The notes: a model not told the origin generated them from the letters alone. A stretch of 35,924 nt of DNA from CAZGOM01 sp964542875 (GCA_964542875.1 CAZIWA010000055.1:1-35924); one strand, 5' to 3'. Shown: positions 1 through 8,712, counted from the stretch's first letter. Made by a program: numbers and translations.

Positions 1-1298
1 CCATCCCCATGCTCCGCAAGGAAAACTGGCCCGGCTCCATCGTCTTCACCACCCATGCCACCATCCTCGGCCGATACCTCGCCATGAACGACGGCGAGTT
101 CTACAACAAACTCCCCTATTACCAGCCCTACGACGAAGCCCGCCGCTTCAACATCGAAGCCGAATACCGCATCGAGCGCGCCGCCGCCCACGGCTCGCAC
201 GTTTTCACCACTGTCTCCGACGTCACCGGCGATGAATGCCAGCACCTCCTGGGCCGCCGTCCCGACGTTCTCCTCCCCAATGGGCTTAACATTCAGCGCT
301 TCACCGCACTGCATGAATTCCAGAACCTCCACCGTCTCTACAAGGAAAAAATCCATCACTTCACGATGGGCCACTTCTTCCCCAGCTATTCCTTCGACCT
401 CGACAAAACCGTCTACTTCTTCACCTCAGGCCGCTACGAATACCGCAACAAGGGCATGGACATCACCATCGAGGCCCTCGCCCGGCTCAACCACAAGTTG
501 AAGTCCATCAACAGCCCGATGACGGTTGTCTTCTTCATCATCACCCGCCGGCCCACACGCTCCATCAACGTCCCCACCCTCTCGAGCCATGCCATGCTCG
601 ACGAGTTGCGCACCGTCACCGACGCCATCACCGACCAGCTCAAGGAACCCTTCTTTGAAGCCGTCGCCGCAGGCCGCATCCCGGACCTGAACTCCCTCAT
701 TGATGAATACTGGGTCCTGCGCCTTCGCCGTAACCTTCAGGCACTTCGCCGCGAACAGCTCCCCGTCGTCGTCACGCACGATCTTCTGGACGACGCCAAG
801 GACGAAGTCCTCCAGCAGATCCGCAATTGTCAGCTTTTCAACAATCAGCACGACCCCGTCAAAATCGTCTACCACCCGGACTTCATCACCCCCACCAACC
901 CGCTCTTTGGCATGGATTACGACCAGTTCGTCCGCGGCTGCCACCTGGGCGTTTTCCCCAGCTATTACGAGCCCTGGGGCTACACCCCGCTGGAATCCAT
1001 CGCCCTGGGCGTCCCCGCCATCACGTCGGACCTTTCCGGCTTTGGCACCTACCTCATGCAGGAAATGCCCGACTACGAATCCAAGGGCGTCGGCATCGTC
1101 AAGCGCCGCACCGAAGGCTGGCACCAGGCCGCCGACGATCTGGCCGACCGGATGTTCAAGTTCTGCCAGTTGAACCGCCGCGAACGCGTCAACCAGCGCA
1201 ACAAGGTCGAATCCATGAGCGAACATTTCGATTGGTCCAACCTCGGCCGCTGGTACCGCCAGGCTTACCAGAAAGCACTCGAAGGCCTGGGCAGCTGA
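1..1298 (+). CDS. Glycogen synthase, eukaryotic type (GT3), 5' end missing
   Basis: Transfers glucose from a nucleotide sugar to the end of a growing alpha-1,4-glucan in the cytoplasm. The frame is open from the left edge through an ATG at position 9, and the roughly 200 N-terminal residues of the family are missing, so the true start lies outside the window. Visible signatures are FATHAT-like TTHATILGRYLA near the start, FTSGRYEYRNKGMD in the middle, and YYEPWGYTPLESIALG near residues 318-333, where the two glutamates match the family's nucleotide-sugar site. Near the end, NRRERVNQRNK resembles the arginine cluster that binds glucose-6-phosphate in yeast Gsy2. The protein stops soon after, without the long phosphorylated tail of fungal and animal enzymes. 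It converges on the minus-strand pseudopilin with only 6 bases between stop codons. Family assignment is firm; allosteric control is inference. Confidence 0.93.
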   Translation, partial: IPMLRKENWPGSIVFTTHATILGRYLAMNDGEFYNKLPYYQPYDEARRFNIEAEYRIERAAAHGSHVFTTVSDVTGDECQHLLGRRPDVLLPNGLNIQRFTALHEFQNLHRLYKEKIHHFTMGHFFPSYSFDLDKTVYFFTSGRYEYRNKGMDITIEALARLNHKLKSINSPMTVVFFIITRRPTRSINVPTLSSHAMLDELRTVTDAITDQLKEPFFEAVAAGRIPDLNSLIDEYWVLRLRRNLQALRREQLPVVVTHDLLDDAKDEVLQQIRNCQLFNNQHDPVKIVYHPDFITPTNPLFGMDYDQFVRGCHLGVFPSYYEPWGYTPLESIALGVPAITSDLSGFGTYLMQEMPDYESKGVGIVKRRTEGWHQAADDLADRMFKFCQLNRRERVNQRNKVESMSEHFDWSNLGRWYRQAYQKALEGLGS

Positions 1299-1304
1299 TC
1301 GTTT

Positions 1305-2138
1305 TCAATACCCCGGCGGAAGCTCAAACCGCACATTGCGCGGGCCGCCGTCGCGCCAGCCCGTCCAGAACAGAAACCGCTCCGCCGCCGTGGTCGACCA
1401 CCCCTGCGTACGCTGCCGCGACACGCTCCAGCCCGACTCGACATGGCCATCGAGAAACGCCAGGTTGCTGGTGTCCGAAAGATGGCGCGACCCCTGCCAG
1501 AAATCCGTCTCGTAGGCAGGCAGGTAAATCTCGTACCCGTGCCCGTCCTTGAGGTACCACACCTCCGCCGGGCTCTGGTATTCGCGCTTGGGCGCGTAGA
1601 TCCAGGTCGGATAGGTCGCGGTGTACGCCGTCCCGCCCGCCGAGGAATTGCACCGGTAATCGCTGGAGCCGCCGCTGGCGTACCCCACCGTGTCGGGATA
1701 AAGGTTCGATGGCATCATCCCCCGCGCCGCGGGGCAGGTGAAAATCGTCTTGCGCCCGTTGGTCGAGAGATGCAACGTCTGATTCGGCGCCACCCCCTGG
1801 GTGTGCGTCACCTTCTTGCGCACGGTGGGATCGTAGAGTTTCATCCCTTCCACGTATGGATCAAGCACCTCGTACCAGCGCGGCACGATCAGCTTGTAAG
1901 GCACCAGTTGCGCCGAAGGCGCCATCAGCGTGATGGGCACCAGTTTGTAATCCACCTTGTATGCCTCGGCGCCCACCATCAATTGCCGCAGGTTCGCCAG
2001 GCACACGGCTTGCTGCCCCATCTGCCGCGCCGTGGTGAGCGTCGGCAGAAGCAGCGCCGTCAGCACCGCAATGATGCCGATCACCACCAGGAGTTCCACG
2101 ATCGTAAACCCAGCCCGCCGGTCCTTGGCTCGCAACAT
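1305..2138 (-). CDS. Prepilin-type cleavage/methylation protein (pseudopilin) 1
   Basis: A 277-residue protein with a type IV prepilin-like N terminus: short basic leader, Gly10-Phe11 cleavage site, Glu15 (mature position 5), then a hydrophobic helix to about residue 33. It should be processed by a prepilin peptidase and anchored in the inner membrane, in a type II secretion or pilus-like machine. The C-terminal HLSDTSNLAFLDGHVES is an H-X10-DG variant of the H-X9-DG box common in planctomycete prepilin-like proteins. The ATG at 2138 has AAGGTGG 6 bases upstream. The middle is rich in Tyr, Trp and Gly and looks like a surface beta domain. It overlaps nothing and faces the glycogen synthase gene tail to tail. 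Its exact role (structural pseudopilin or independent secreted-surface protein) is unknown. Confidence 0.9.
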   Translation of the reverse strand: MLRAKDRRAGFTIVELLVVIGIIAVLTALLLPTLTTARQMGQQAVCLANLRQLMVGAEAYKVDYKLVPITLMAPSAQLVPYKLIVPRWYEVLDPYVEGMKLYDPTVRKKVTHTQGVAPNQTLHLSTNGRKTIFTCPAARGMMPSNLYPDTVGYASGGSSDYRCNSSAGGTAYTATYPTWIYAPKREYQSPAEVWYLKDGHGYEIYLPAYETDFWQGSRHLSDTSNLAFLDGHVESGWSVSRQRTQGWSTTAAERFLFWTGWRDGGPRNVRFELPPGY

Positions 2139-2671
2139 GGATCGCCACCTTGTTCAAAAATGTAATTGAATTCAGACAGAGGCAATCGTATCAGGTCAAG
2201 CTTCAACCACAAGGCTATTTGGGCGAGTGGGTGATTCAACCCAGAAAAAGTTGCGTCGTTGAGCCAATAAAGGCGGAAAAAGAGTTGGAGTTTTGCAGGT
2301 TGGGGGAGTTACGCATGCGTGGGCAAGAGCCAGCGAGGAAATCCGATACCCTCACAAGTTCTCCGGCTAGACCCCAGACCCTAGACTCCCCCAAAATACA
2401 CTTCCTCGCCATCCCTGCTTATTTCTGGCTTTCCCCCGTGGTATGATAAAAACCCATGTTCACCGGCGTTGCTGTGCGGCACGCCCTCAGGCATGCGATC
2501 AATCAGGCCCCGGCTCAAATCACCGGGCCACCCGGACCCTGGGCTCGGCCCTCGTCGGCCACCTGAAATCCCGCGGCGGCCGTGTCCCAAAGCCACCGGC
2601 CCTCAAGACTGCCGGCGGTGCCGGCAACCACCGCGTCTCTTCTCGCTTGTGTTCGCTGGAGGCCTCGGCTG
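2139..2671. other. Divergent intergenic region and long leader of the response regulator
   Basis: About 530 bases between the divergent pseudopilin 1 and response regulator genes. The left half is moderately AT-rich and contains a degenerate CCAGACCC-type motif at 2368-2390. An extended -10 box lies at 2439-2447. The right part (about 2455-2671) is very GC-rich with several self-complementary runs. It could encode a 36-codon upstream ORF from an ATG at 2457, which I cannot support by homology. No tRNA, rRNA or recognisable riboswitch was seen. Confidence 0.5.
2439..2447 (+). promoter_or_regulatory. Extended -10 promoter element upstream of the response regulator
   Basis: TGgTATGAT is an extended -10 (TGN plus TATGAT, 5 of 6 to consensus). 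No good -35 is seen, as expected for extended -10 promoters. It predicts a transcript starting near 2454 with a leader of more than 200 bases. Sequence pattern only. Confidence 0.4.
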
Positions 2672-4078
2672 ATGGCATCGATTCTGTTCATTGATGACGA
2701 CCCCGTCTTCCTCGAAGCCATCACCGAGTACTTCGAAGACTTGGCCACTGAAAGTTCCACGCCTCAGCGCACCCGCGTCTACAGCGCTCAGGGCGCCCGC
2801 AAAGCCATCACCATCCTCAAGCAAGCCAAGATCAACGTCACCGTCACCGACATCAAGCTCCGGGAAGTCGACGGCATTCAGTTCCTGGCCATGCTCACCA
2901 AGCACTTCCCCAACATGTCCAAGGTCGTGCTCTCCACCCTCCCCTCCGATGAGCACCGCGAGTCGGCCGTCTCCGCCGGCGCCATGGTCTACCTTGAAAA
3001 AGCCAAGAGTCGTGAGGAAGTCAAGCAGGTCATCGCCTCCATCAAGGCCGTCCTGGCCACTTCTGGCGATGAATACACCGACCTCAAAAACAACCTTGAA
3101 GTCCGCGCCGCCGTCGCCCGCTTCTGCAACCCCGGAATCAAGACCACCGTCTTCGTCAAAACCGAAAAATTCATCGGCCGCATCATCATCTTCGACGGCC
3201 ACATCGTCCACTGCGCCGCCGCCAAACTCGTCGGCATCGATGCCCTCAAACACCTGCTGAACCTCGAAACCGCGCAATACAAAACCGACGAATACGAAAA
3301 ACCCACCCAGACCACCATTCAGGACGGCCAGTGGGAAGGCCTCGTCGGCGTCCAAAGCCGCCCCATGGGCGCGGAATCCGCCCCCACAGGCGGCAACAAT
3401 TCCGGCCTCGCAGGCATGTCCGGCATCATCGGCCGCGCACCCGCGCCCGTTCAGGGTTCCGGCCTCGCAGGCCGTCCCCCCGCGCCAACCAACCCCACCG
3501 GCAAGTCCGCATCAGACATGGCCCGCGCCGCCATCCGTCCCGTCGGCTCAGGCGGCTCCGGCCTCGCTGGCTCAGGCCTCACCGCCCGCCCGCCCGCCCC
3601 AGCCCCCAGCGCTGGCTCCGGCTTGGCAGGCAAGCCCCCCGCTCCCGGCGTCGGCTCAGGCCTTGTCGCCGGTTCCGGTCTCGCCGGCCGCCCGCCTTCT
3701 GACCCCAACCGCCCCACCATCCGTCCCGTCACAGGCGGCTCGGGCCTCGCTGGCCGCTCCCCCGCCCAGGGCCCCGCTACGCCCGCTTTAAACAACCTCA
3801 AGCCACCCGCCCCCGCAAACCCCCAGGACCCCAACCGCAGCGGCATCCGCCCCTCTCCCGCCGGCTCCGGCCTCACCTCCCGTCCCCCCGCTCAAGGCCC
3901 CGGCGTACCCGCGCTGCGCCCACTCTCCCCCACTCAGCAAACCCCGCCTGCGCCCAACAAACCCGCCCCCCCGCGCGCCGACTCCCCCCACATCCCCGAC
4001 GGCATGCTCGAAATCGAAGACGACGACCTCCTCATTGATGAACTCACCCGCCTCGACGACGACAAGCCCGGCAAATAA
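2672..4078 (+). CDS. Response regulator with PATAN/DUF4388-like domain and SGLAG/RPPAP repeat tail
   Basis: A 468-residue two-component output protein. The ATG at 2672 is chosen because GGAGG lies 9 bases upstream and the receiver fold begins at once (MASILFIDDD). Residues 1-125 are the receiver: acidic pocket Asp8-Asp10, phospho-acceptor Asp60 (VTDIKLREVDG), switch Ser88/Thr89 and Lys110. Residues about 140-235 (GRIIIFDGHIVHCAAAKLVGIDAL) resemble the PATAN/DUF4388 domain, found with receivers in bacterial signalling. Residues about 244-410 form a Pro/Ala/Gly low-complexity region with nine SGL units, most as GSGLAG followed by RPPAP, and a longer IRP...SGL...RPPA repeat. The last 25 residues are very acidic (LEIEDDDLLIDELTRLDDD). 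There is no DNA-binding domain, so output is probably by protein contact. The kinase-FGE gene follows 226 bases downstream; a functional link is inferred. Confidence 0.88.
   Translation: MASILFIDDDPVFLEAITEYFEDLATESSTPQRTRVYSAQGARKAITILKQAKINVTVTDIKLREVDGIQFLAMLTKHFPNMSKVVLSTLPSDEHRESAVSAGAMVYLEKAKSREEVKQVIASIKAVLATSGDEYTDLKNNLEVRAAVARFCNPGIKTTVFVKTEKFIGRIIIFDGHIVHCAAAKLVGIDALKHLLNLETAQYKTDEYEKPTQTTIQDGQWEGLVGVQSRPMGAESAPTGGNNSGLAGMSGIIGRAPAPVQGSGLAGRPPAPTNPTGKSASDMARAAIRPVGSGGSGLAGSGLTARPPAPAPSAGSGLAGKPPAPGVGSGLVAGSGLAGRPPSDPNRPTIRPVTGGSGLAGRSPAQGPATPALNNLKPPAPANPQDPNRSGIRPSPAGSGLTSRPPAQGPGVPALRPLSPTQQTPPAPNKPAPPRADSPHIPDGMLEIEDDDLLIDELTRLDDDKPGK
3400..3905 (+). repeat. Coding repeat: SGLAG / RPPAP units in the response regulator
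   Basis: About 165 codons contain nine Ser-Gly-Leu cores, mostly GSGLAG, usually followed within a few residues by RPPAP, KPPAP, RSPAQ or RPPAQ. A higher-order unit (IRP, then GSGL, then PPAQGP, then PAL) occurs at least twice near the 3' end. Repeats are recognisable at nucleotide level (ggctccggcctcgcaggc-like), which suggests expansion by slippage or unequal recombination. Confidence 0.85.
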
Positions 4079-4304
4079 CCGCCGATCATTTCTGGCCTCA
4101 TGAGCGCAAAGCACACACGGTTGTTTTTGAAGACAACCTTGAAATATCCTTAAATCATTATTATTACACATCTTAAATTGATAATTCGCAAACCATAATC
4201 ATAAATTCCCTCACTTCTTCACGCAGTTCTCACGAAATCAAAACCCAATCACCAAACCGGCCCGTTACCCTTCAACGGTTCCCGATCTCTCATTTGCCTA
4301 CACC
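4079..4304. promoter_or_regulatory. AT-rich promoter region of the kinase gene
   Basis: A sharply AT-rich island (about 4130-4215) in otherwise GC-rich DNA. TTGATA at 4178-4183 is followed after 18 bases by TAAATT (4202-4207), a fair -35/-10 pair. It predicts transcription start near 4214 and a leader of about 90 bases. No clear Shine-Dalgarno precedes the ATG at 4305. Confidence 0.4.
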
Positions 4305-7283
4305 ATGACTCAACAGCCCGACCAACCCGCCACGGTCGACATCGACAACGAGCCCTCAGGCTTCGAGGATACTTCTCAATTCGTCCAAAGCCTCATCCCT
4401 GACGAGCCTCCGGACCCCAACGCCCAGAGCACCGCCGCAGGCCTCTCGGCCCTCGTCCCCCCCATGCCTTCCGACCAGGGCTCCGCTTCAAGTTCCAACC
4501 CCGACAAAAACCCCGACAACACCCACAGACTCCAGTGGATCGGCAAGGTTCTGGGTCACTTCAAGCTCAAGTCCCTATTGGGTGAAGGCTCCATGGGCGT
4601 CGTCTTTGAAGCCCAGGACATTCACCTCAAGCGGACCGTCGCGCTCAAGGTGTTACGCCGCCGCATCGTCGGCACCAGCGATAACGACCGGGTCACCATG
4701 TTCCTCCGCGAGGCCCGCGCCGCCGCCGCCATCAATCACCCCAACATCGTCCAGATCCATGAAATCGCCAACCTCCAGGGTTGGTGGTATCTCGCCATGG
4801 AATACCTCGACGCCGGCAACCTCCACGCCCTCGTCAAAACCTCCGGCCCCCTGGCTCACACCCGGTTCTGCAGCGCCTTTGCCGATGCCGCCCTGGGCCT
4901 CAGCGAAGCGCATGATGCGGGCATCATCCACCGCGACATCAAGCCTCAGAACCTTATGCTCACCCGCAAAGGCCGCTGCAAAGTCGCAGACTTCGGCCTC
5001 GTGAAGTTCGACGACCCAAACGACCTCTTTCACGTGAATTCCCGGGCCGTCGGCACCCCGCAGTACATCGCGCCGGAGGTCATGCTCCGCAAGCCCGCCA
5101 CCGGCGCCAGCGATGTTTACAGCCTCGGCTGCGCCATGTACTTCTGCCTCGCCGGCCGGCCGCCTTACCTCACCGCCAACCGCAAGGACTATTACAACCT
5201 CCACGTGGAAGCGCCTATTCCCGATGTGCGCACGCTGGCCCCTGAAACACCCGAGTCCATCGCACGCCTGATCGCCCAGGCCATGGCCAAGCGCCCCACC
5301 GACCGCCCCCTGGCCATGCAGCTTGCCCACGCTCTCACCACCGAACTCGCGCAAGCCGGCATCGACTTAAACGCCACCCTCACCGGCCAGATCCCCGCCA
5401 TCACGCTCCCGTCGTCCAACCCCACCCCGCCGCCCCCGGCCCCTGCGCAGCTCCCGCAGGCATCCCAGCCTTCCGGCCCGGCCCCCAGCCTTGCATCTCT
5501 TTCCGATCCCGCCATCCACGCCCGCAACCGCAAGCTCCTCATCGGCGCAAGCGCGCTGCTGGCCGTCTCCCTCTCCGTTCTCGCCGGCGCCATCTGGACC
5601 GTCACCGGCGCCTCCGCTCCCGTCGCGCCCGCGGCCTCTCCCGCCGCCCAGGCTCCTACGCCGGAAGCGCAAATCCAAAATCTCCTTGACGAAGCCGCCT
5701 CCCGGCTCGCCCCCCTTGCCGCGGTCTCTCAGGAGCCCGGCATCGCCGTCCCTTACGCCCAGGCCCTCCAGCTCAAGGCCGAAGCCGAAGGCCACCTGCG
5801 CCAAGGCCGACTCCAGCGCGCCCGCGACTCCGCCGCCCCGCTCCTTGAAGGCGCTAACGCCCTCGTCCTCTTAAACGCACAGCGCCTCAGCGCCCTCAAA
5901 GTCTCCCAGGCCGCCAATGCTGCGGGCGCCGCCGCCAACGCCGCAGGCGCCCCGCGTGAAGCCGTTGAAGAAATGTCCAAGGCCGCCCAGTCCGAAGCTC
6001 AGGGTCAGCGCTCTTTCGCCTTAGGCGACTTCGCCTCCGCTCAGACCGCCTGGAACAACGCCGCTTCCCAATACGCCGTCGCCGAAACCAAAGCCCTTGC
6101 CTGGTCCGCCTTGAACCAGCACAAATCCACCCTCGCCAAAACCCTTGCCTCCGACGATGCGCGCCTCGCCCCCCAGGCCGCTGCGCAAGCCCAGGCCCTT
6201 CTGGACAAAGCCACCCAGGCGGCGCAAACCCAGGACCCTGCCACCGCTGTGGATCTCCTGCGTCAGGCCAACGGCACCCTCGACACCGCCATCCAGGCCG
6301 CACGGCTCGCCAAGGCCCAGGCCGACGCCCGTCAGGCCGCTCTCTTGAACACCAAAATCTCTGACCTCTTCACCAAAGCCCGCGAAAACGACAACCCCCA
6401 GCAAGGCAAGGCCGCCCTCGCCGCACTCGATGAACTCCTCGCCCTTCAGCCTTCCCACGCACAGGCCAAAGAACTCCAGGCCAAGATCAAAACCTACTAC
6501 ACCCTCAAACCCGGTCAGACCATCGTCAACTCCGCCAAAATGGCCCTCGCCTACATCCCCCCAGGCGAATTCCTCATGGGCTCACCCCCAGACGAGCCCG
6601 GCCGCAAAGACGATGAGCGTCGGCACAAAGTGAAACTCACTCGCGGCTTCTTCATGAGCGTCACCGAAGTCACCCAGGCCCAATGGCAGGACGTCATGGG
6701 CAAAGACTACAAATCCCCCGACGGCATCCACCCCGACGATATCCGAGGCGGGCGCTTCCTCGGTGACGACCTCCCCGTCGACGGCGTCTCCTACGCCGAA
6801 GCCCTCGCCTTCTGCCAGCGACTCAGCCAGCGCGAAGGCAAAACCTACCGCCTCCCCACAGAAGCCCAATGGGAATACGCCGCCCGCGCCGGCACCAACA
6901 CCGCCTTCAACGCCGGCCCCTCCCTCACCGCCGACCAGGCCAACATCGATGGCTACGAACCCTTTCCTGGTGCCGCCTCTTCTGCCTCACGCATGAAAAC
7001 CCTCTACGTCGGCACCTTCGCCGCCAACGCCTGGGGCCTCAAAGACATGCACGGCAACGTCATGGAATGGACCTCCGACCTCTACGCCCAATACCCCGTC
7101 ACCGACGTCACCGACCCCAAAGGCCCCGAAGAGTCCGGCCCCCCCGAACAACTCTCCCGTGTCCTCCGAGGCGGCTCCTGGAAGCACTACGCCACCCAGG
7201 CCCGCTGCGCCAACCGCAGCTTCTACTCCCCCGTCCTCAAAGCCAACTACATCGGCCTGCGCGTCATCCTCGAAACCCCCTGA
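4305..7283 (+). CDS. Membrane Ser/Thr protein kinase fused to an FGE/SUMF1-like domain
   Basis: A 992-residue Hanks-type kinase. Residues 1-80 are an acidic, disordered tail. The kinase domain spans about 83-345: Gly-loop GEGSMG (93-98), ATP-binding Lys115, catalytic loop HRDIKPQN (Asp211), DFG Asp229 and activation/P+1 region GTPQYIAPEV. All catalytic residues are present, so it should be active. A Pro-rich linker leads to one membrane helix (about 411-434), which places the kinase in the cytoplasm and the rest outside. An Ala/Gln-rich helical stalk (about 450-735) precedes an FGE-sulfatase-like domain (746-990) with PPGEFLMGS, TEVTQAQW, YRLPTEAQWEYAARAG, GNVMEW and RVLRGGSW. The domain has only one Cys in the usual catalytic region (ARCANR), so it is more likely a ligand-binding C-type-lectin-like fold than a sulfatase activator. 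Kinase-FGE fusions are known in planctomycetes. Confidence 0.93.
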   Translation: MTQQPDQPATVDIDNEPSGFEDTSQFVQSLIPDEPPDPNAQSTAAGLSALVPPMPSDQGSASSSNPDKNPDNTHRLQWIGKVLGHFKLKSLLGEGSMGVVFEAQDIHLKRTVALKVLRRRIVGTSDNDRVTMFLREARAAAAINHPNIVQIHEIANLQGWWYLAMEYLDAGNLHALVKTSGPLAHTRFCSAFADAALGLSEAHDAGIIHRDIKPQNLMLTRKGRCKVADFGLVKFDDPNDLFHVNSRAVGTPQYIAPEVMLRKPATGASDVYSLGCAMYFCLAGRPPYLTANRKDYYNLHVEAPIPDVRTLAPETPESIARLIAQAMAKRPTDRPLAMQLAHALTTELAQAGIDLNATLTGQIPAITLPSSNPTPPPPAPAQLPQASQPSGPAPSLASLSDPAIHARNRKLLIGASALLAVSLSVLAGAIWTVTGASAPVAPAASPAAQAPTPEAQIQNLLDEAASRLAPLAAVSQEPGIAVPYAQALQLKAEAEGHLRQGRLQRARDSAAPLLEGANALVLLNAQRLSALKVSQAANAAGAAANAAGAPREAVEEMSKAAQSEAQGQRSFALGDFASAQTAWNNAASQYAVAETKALAWSALNQHKSTLAKTLASDDARLAPQAAAQAQALLDKATQAAQTQDPATAVDLLRQANGTLDTAIQAARLAKAQADARQAALLNTKISDLFTKARENDNPQQGKAALAALDELLALQPSHAQAKELQAKIKTYYTLKPGQTIVNSAKMALAYIPPGEFLMGSPPDEPGRKDDERRHKVKLTRGFFMSVTEVTQAQWQDVMGKDYKSPDGIHPDDIRGGRFLGDDLPVDGVSYAEALAFCQRLSQREGKTYRLPTEAQWEYAARAGTNTAFNAGPSLTADQANIDGYEPFPGAASSASRMKTLYVGTFAANAWGLKDMHGNVMEWTSDLYAQYPVTDVTDPKGPEESGPPEQLSRVLRGGSWKHYATQARCANRSFYSPVLKANYIGLRVILETP

Positions 7284-7427
7284 CCCTCCGCGGACCATGG
7301 CGCGTTTTCTAAAAATTTCTCTTCAAAACCCCGCACAGCGCACTCGCCACCGCCAGCCGAAAACCAAGCATGTGAATCCTGCAAAATCTTGTAAATCGTG
7401 CTAAAAATTCTGCCCGCTGATCTCCTC

Positions 7428-7700
7428 TCACTCCTTTTCAATCCCCCGCCACACATCCGCATACACCCTGCTCTGCTCAAACGCTTCCCCTCCGTAACAC
7501 GCAATCGCCTCCGGATCATCCTTGATCGCTTCATACACGCCTGCATGCGCCGCAAACATCCCCTGCGTGCTCGTCGCATGAAACGACCGCCCCACACGCA
7601 GTAAAACCGCTCTCGCCCGCTCCGGGTCTTTTCGCCAATACGCCCGCCACCGCGTCTCGCAATCCGAATGGAAAAACGAACCGCCGCTCGGTTCGCCCAC
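7428..7700 (-). CDS. Small conserved-looking protein of unknown function
   Basis: I do not recognise this 90-residue protein, but several things favour a real gene. GGAGG sits 5 bases before a GTG start at 7700; a TTG at 7712 is an alternative. Codons end mostly in G or C. The composition is protein-like: FFHSDCETRWRAYWRKDP near the N terminus, then SFHATSTQGMFAAHAGVYEA, and CYGGEAFEQSRVYADVWRG at the C terminus. It is rich in Trp, Tyr and His, with no membrane segment or signal peptide. It lies 50 bases downstream of purU on the same strand and could be co-transcribed. Function cannot be inferred. The opposite-strand reading frame here looks like a shadow. Confidence 0.55.
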   Translation of the reverse strand: MGEPSGGSFFHSDCETRWRAYWRKDPERARAVLLRVGRSFHATSTQGMFAAHAGVYEAIKDDPEAIACYGGEAFEQSRVYADVWRGIEKE

Positions 7701-7750
7701 ACGTTCCTCCAACTCTGATCAGACCCCAGACCCTGAACCCCAGACCCTTT

Positions 7751-8608
7751 CTACTTAAACACCACCGTCTTCTTCCCATGCACCAGAATCCGGTCTTCCA
7801 GCGCCCACCGAACCGCGCGCGCCAGCACCGTCTTCTCCACGTCCCGGCCCAGCCGGGTCAAATCATCCGTGCTGTCGCCATGGTCCACCCGGATCACATC
7901 CTGCTCGATGATCGGCCCGTTATCCAGGTCTTCCGTCACATAGTGCGAAGTCGCGCCGATGAGCTTCACCCCGCGTTCATACGCCTGGTGGTAAGGCCGT
8001 GCCCCCATGAAGCTGGGCAGAAACCCGTGATGGATGTTGATGATCTTCCCCAGCCACCGACTGCACATCCCCGCGGGCAGCACCTGCATGTACCGGGCCA
8101 GGATCACCAGCTCCGGCTGCATCTCTGTCAGCAGCCGCTCGGTCTGCTCAAACCCCGGCGTCTTGTTTTCCTTCTCGATCGGCACCGTGTGATACGGCAC
8201 CCCGTGCCATTCCACGTAGCGCCGAAGCACATCGTGGTTGGAAATCACGCACGTCAGCTCAAACTCCAATTCGTTGGACCGCCACCGGTGCAGCAGATCG
8301 CTCAGGCAGTGCTCTTCCTTGCTCACCAGGATCGCCACCCGTTTTTTCGCATGGGTATCGGCCACTTTCCAATCCATCCCAAACCGAGCCGCCACCGGCG
8401 CGAATGCTTCTTTGAACCCATCAAGCCCAAACGGCAGCGACTGCGCCAGGATCTCCGTGCGCATGAAAAACCAACCCTTGTCGGGGTCGGCGTGATAGCT
8501 GGCTTCGATGATCGACCCGTCAAAAGACGAAATCAGCCCGCTCACTGCGGCCACAATGCCCACCCGATCCGGGCACGAGATGCTCAAGATGTATTTCCGC
8601 GGTTTCAT
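7751..8608 (-). CDS. purU: Formyltetrahydrofolate deformylase
   Basis: Hydrolyses 10-formyltetrahydrofolate to formate and tetrahydrofolate, balancing one-carbon pools and feeding formate to purine synthesis. It is cytoplasmic, with the usual length (285 residues). Residues about 5-80 form the ACT-type regulatory domain (YILSISCPDRVGIVAAVSGL). Residues about 90-285 form the formyltransferase-fold catalytic domain, with Asn191 and His193 in NIHHGFLPSF and Asp229 in LDNGPII, the family triad. The ATG at 8608 matches the family start. However, the only good ribosome site (GGAGGCGG at about 8635-8628) is better spaced for a GTG at 8620, which would add four residues. The 90-codon unknown gene follows on the same strand. 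Confidence 0.95.
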   Translation of the reverse strand: MKPRKYILSISCPDRVGIVAAVSGLISSFDGSIIEASYHADPDKGWFFMRTEILAQSLPFGLDGFKEAFAPVAARFGMDWKVADTHAKKRVAILVSKEEHCLSDLLHRWRSNELEFELTCVISNHDVLRRYVEWHGVPYHTVPIEKENKTPGFEQTERLLTEMQPELVILARYMQVLPAGMCSRWLGKIINIHHGFLPSFMGARPYHQAYERGVKLIGATSHYVTEDLDNGPIIEQDVIRVDHGDSTDDLTRLGRDVEKTVLARAVRWALEDRILVHGKKTVVFK

Positions 8609-8712
8609 AGACCCGGACACTAAGCCCCCGCCTCCCAAGCGTCAAACCACACTTCTTCTCCGGCCACAATCCCAGCTCTTATTTCATACTTCGTAACTCA
8701 CACCTCACACGC

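Noticed and set aside
2150..2446. 98-codon plus-strand frame before the response regulator
   Set aside because: Codon use and composition look random and there is no ribosome site.
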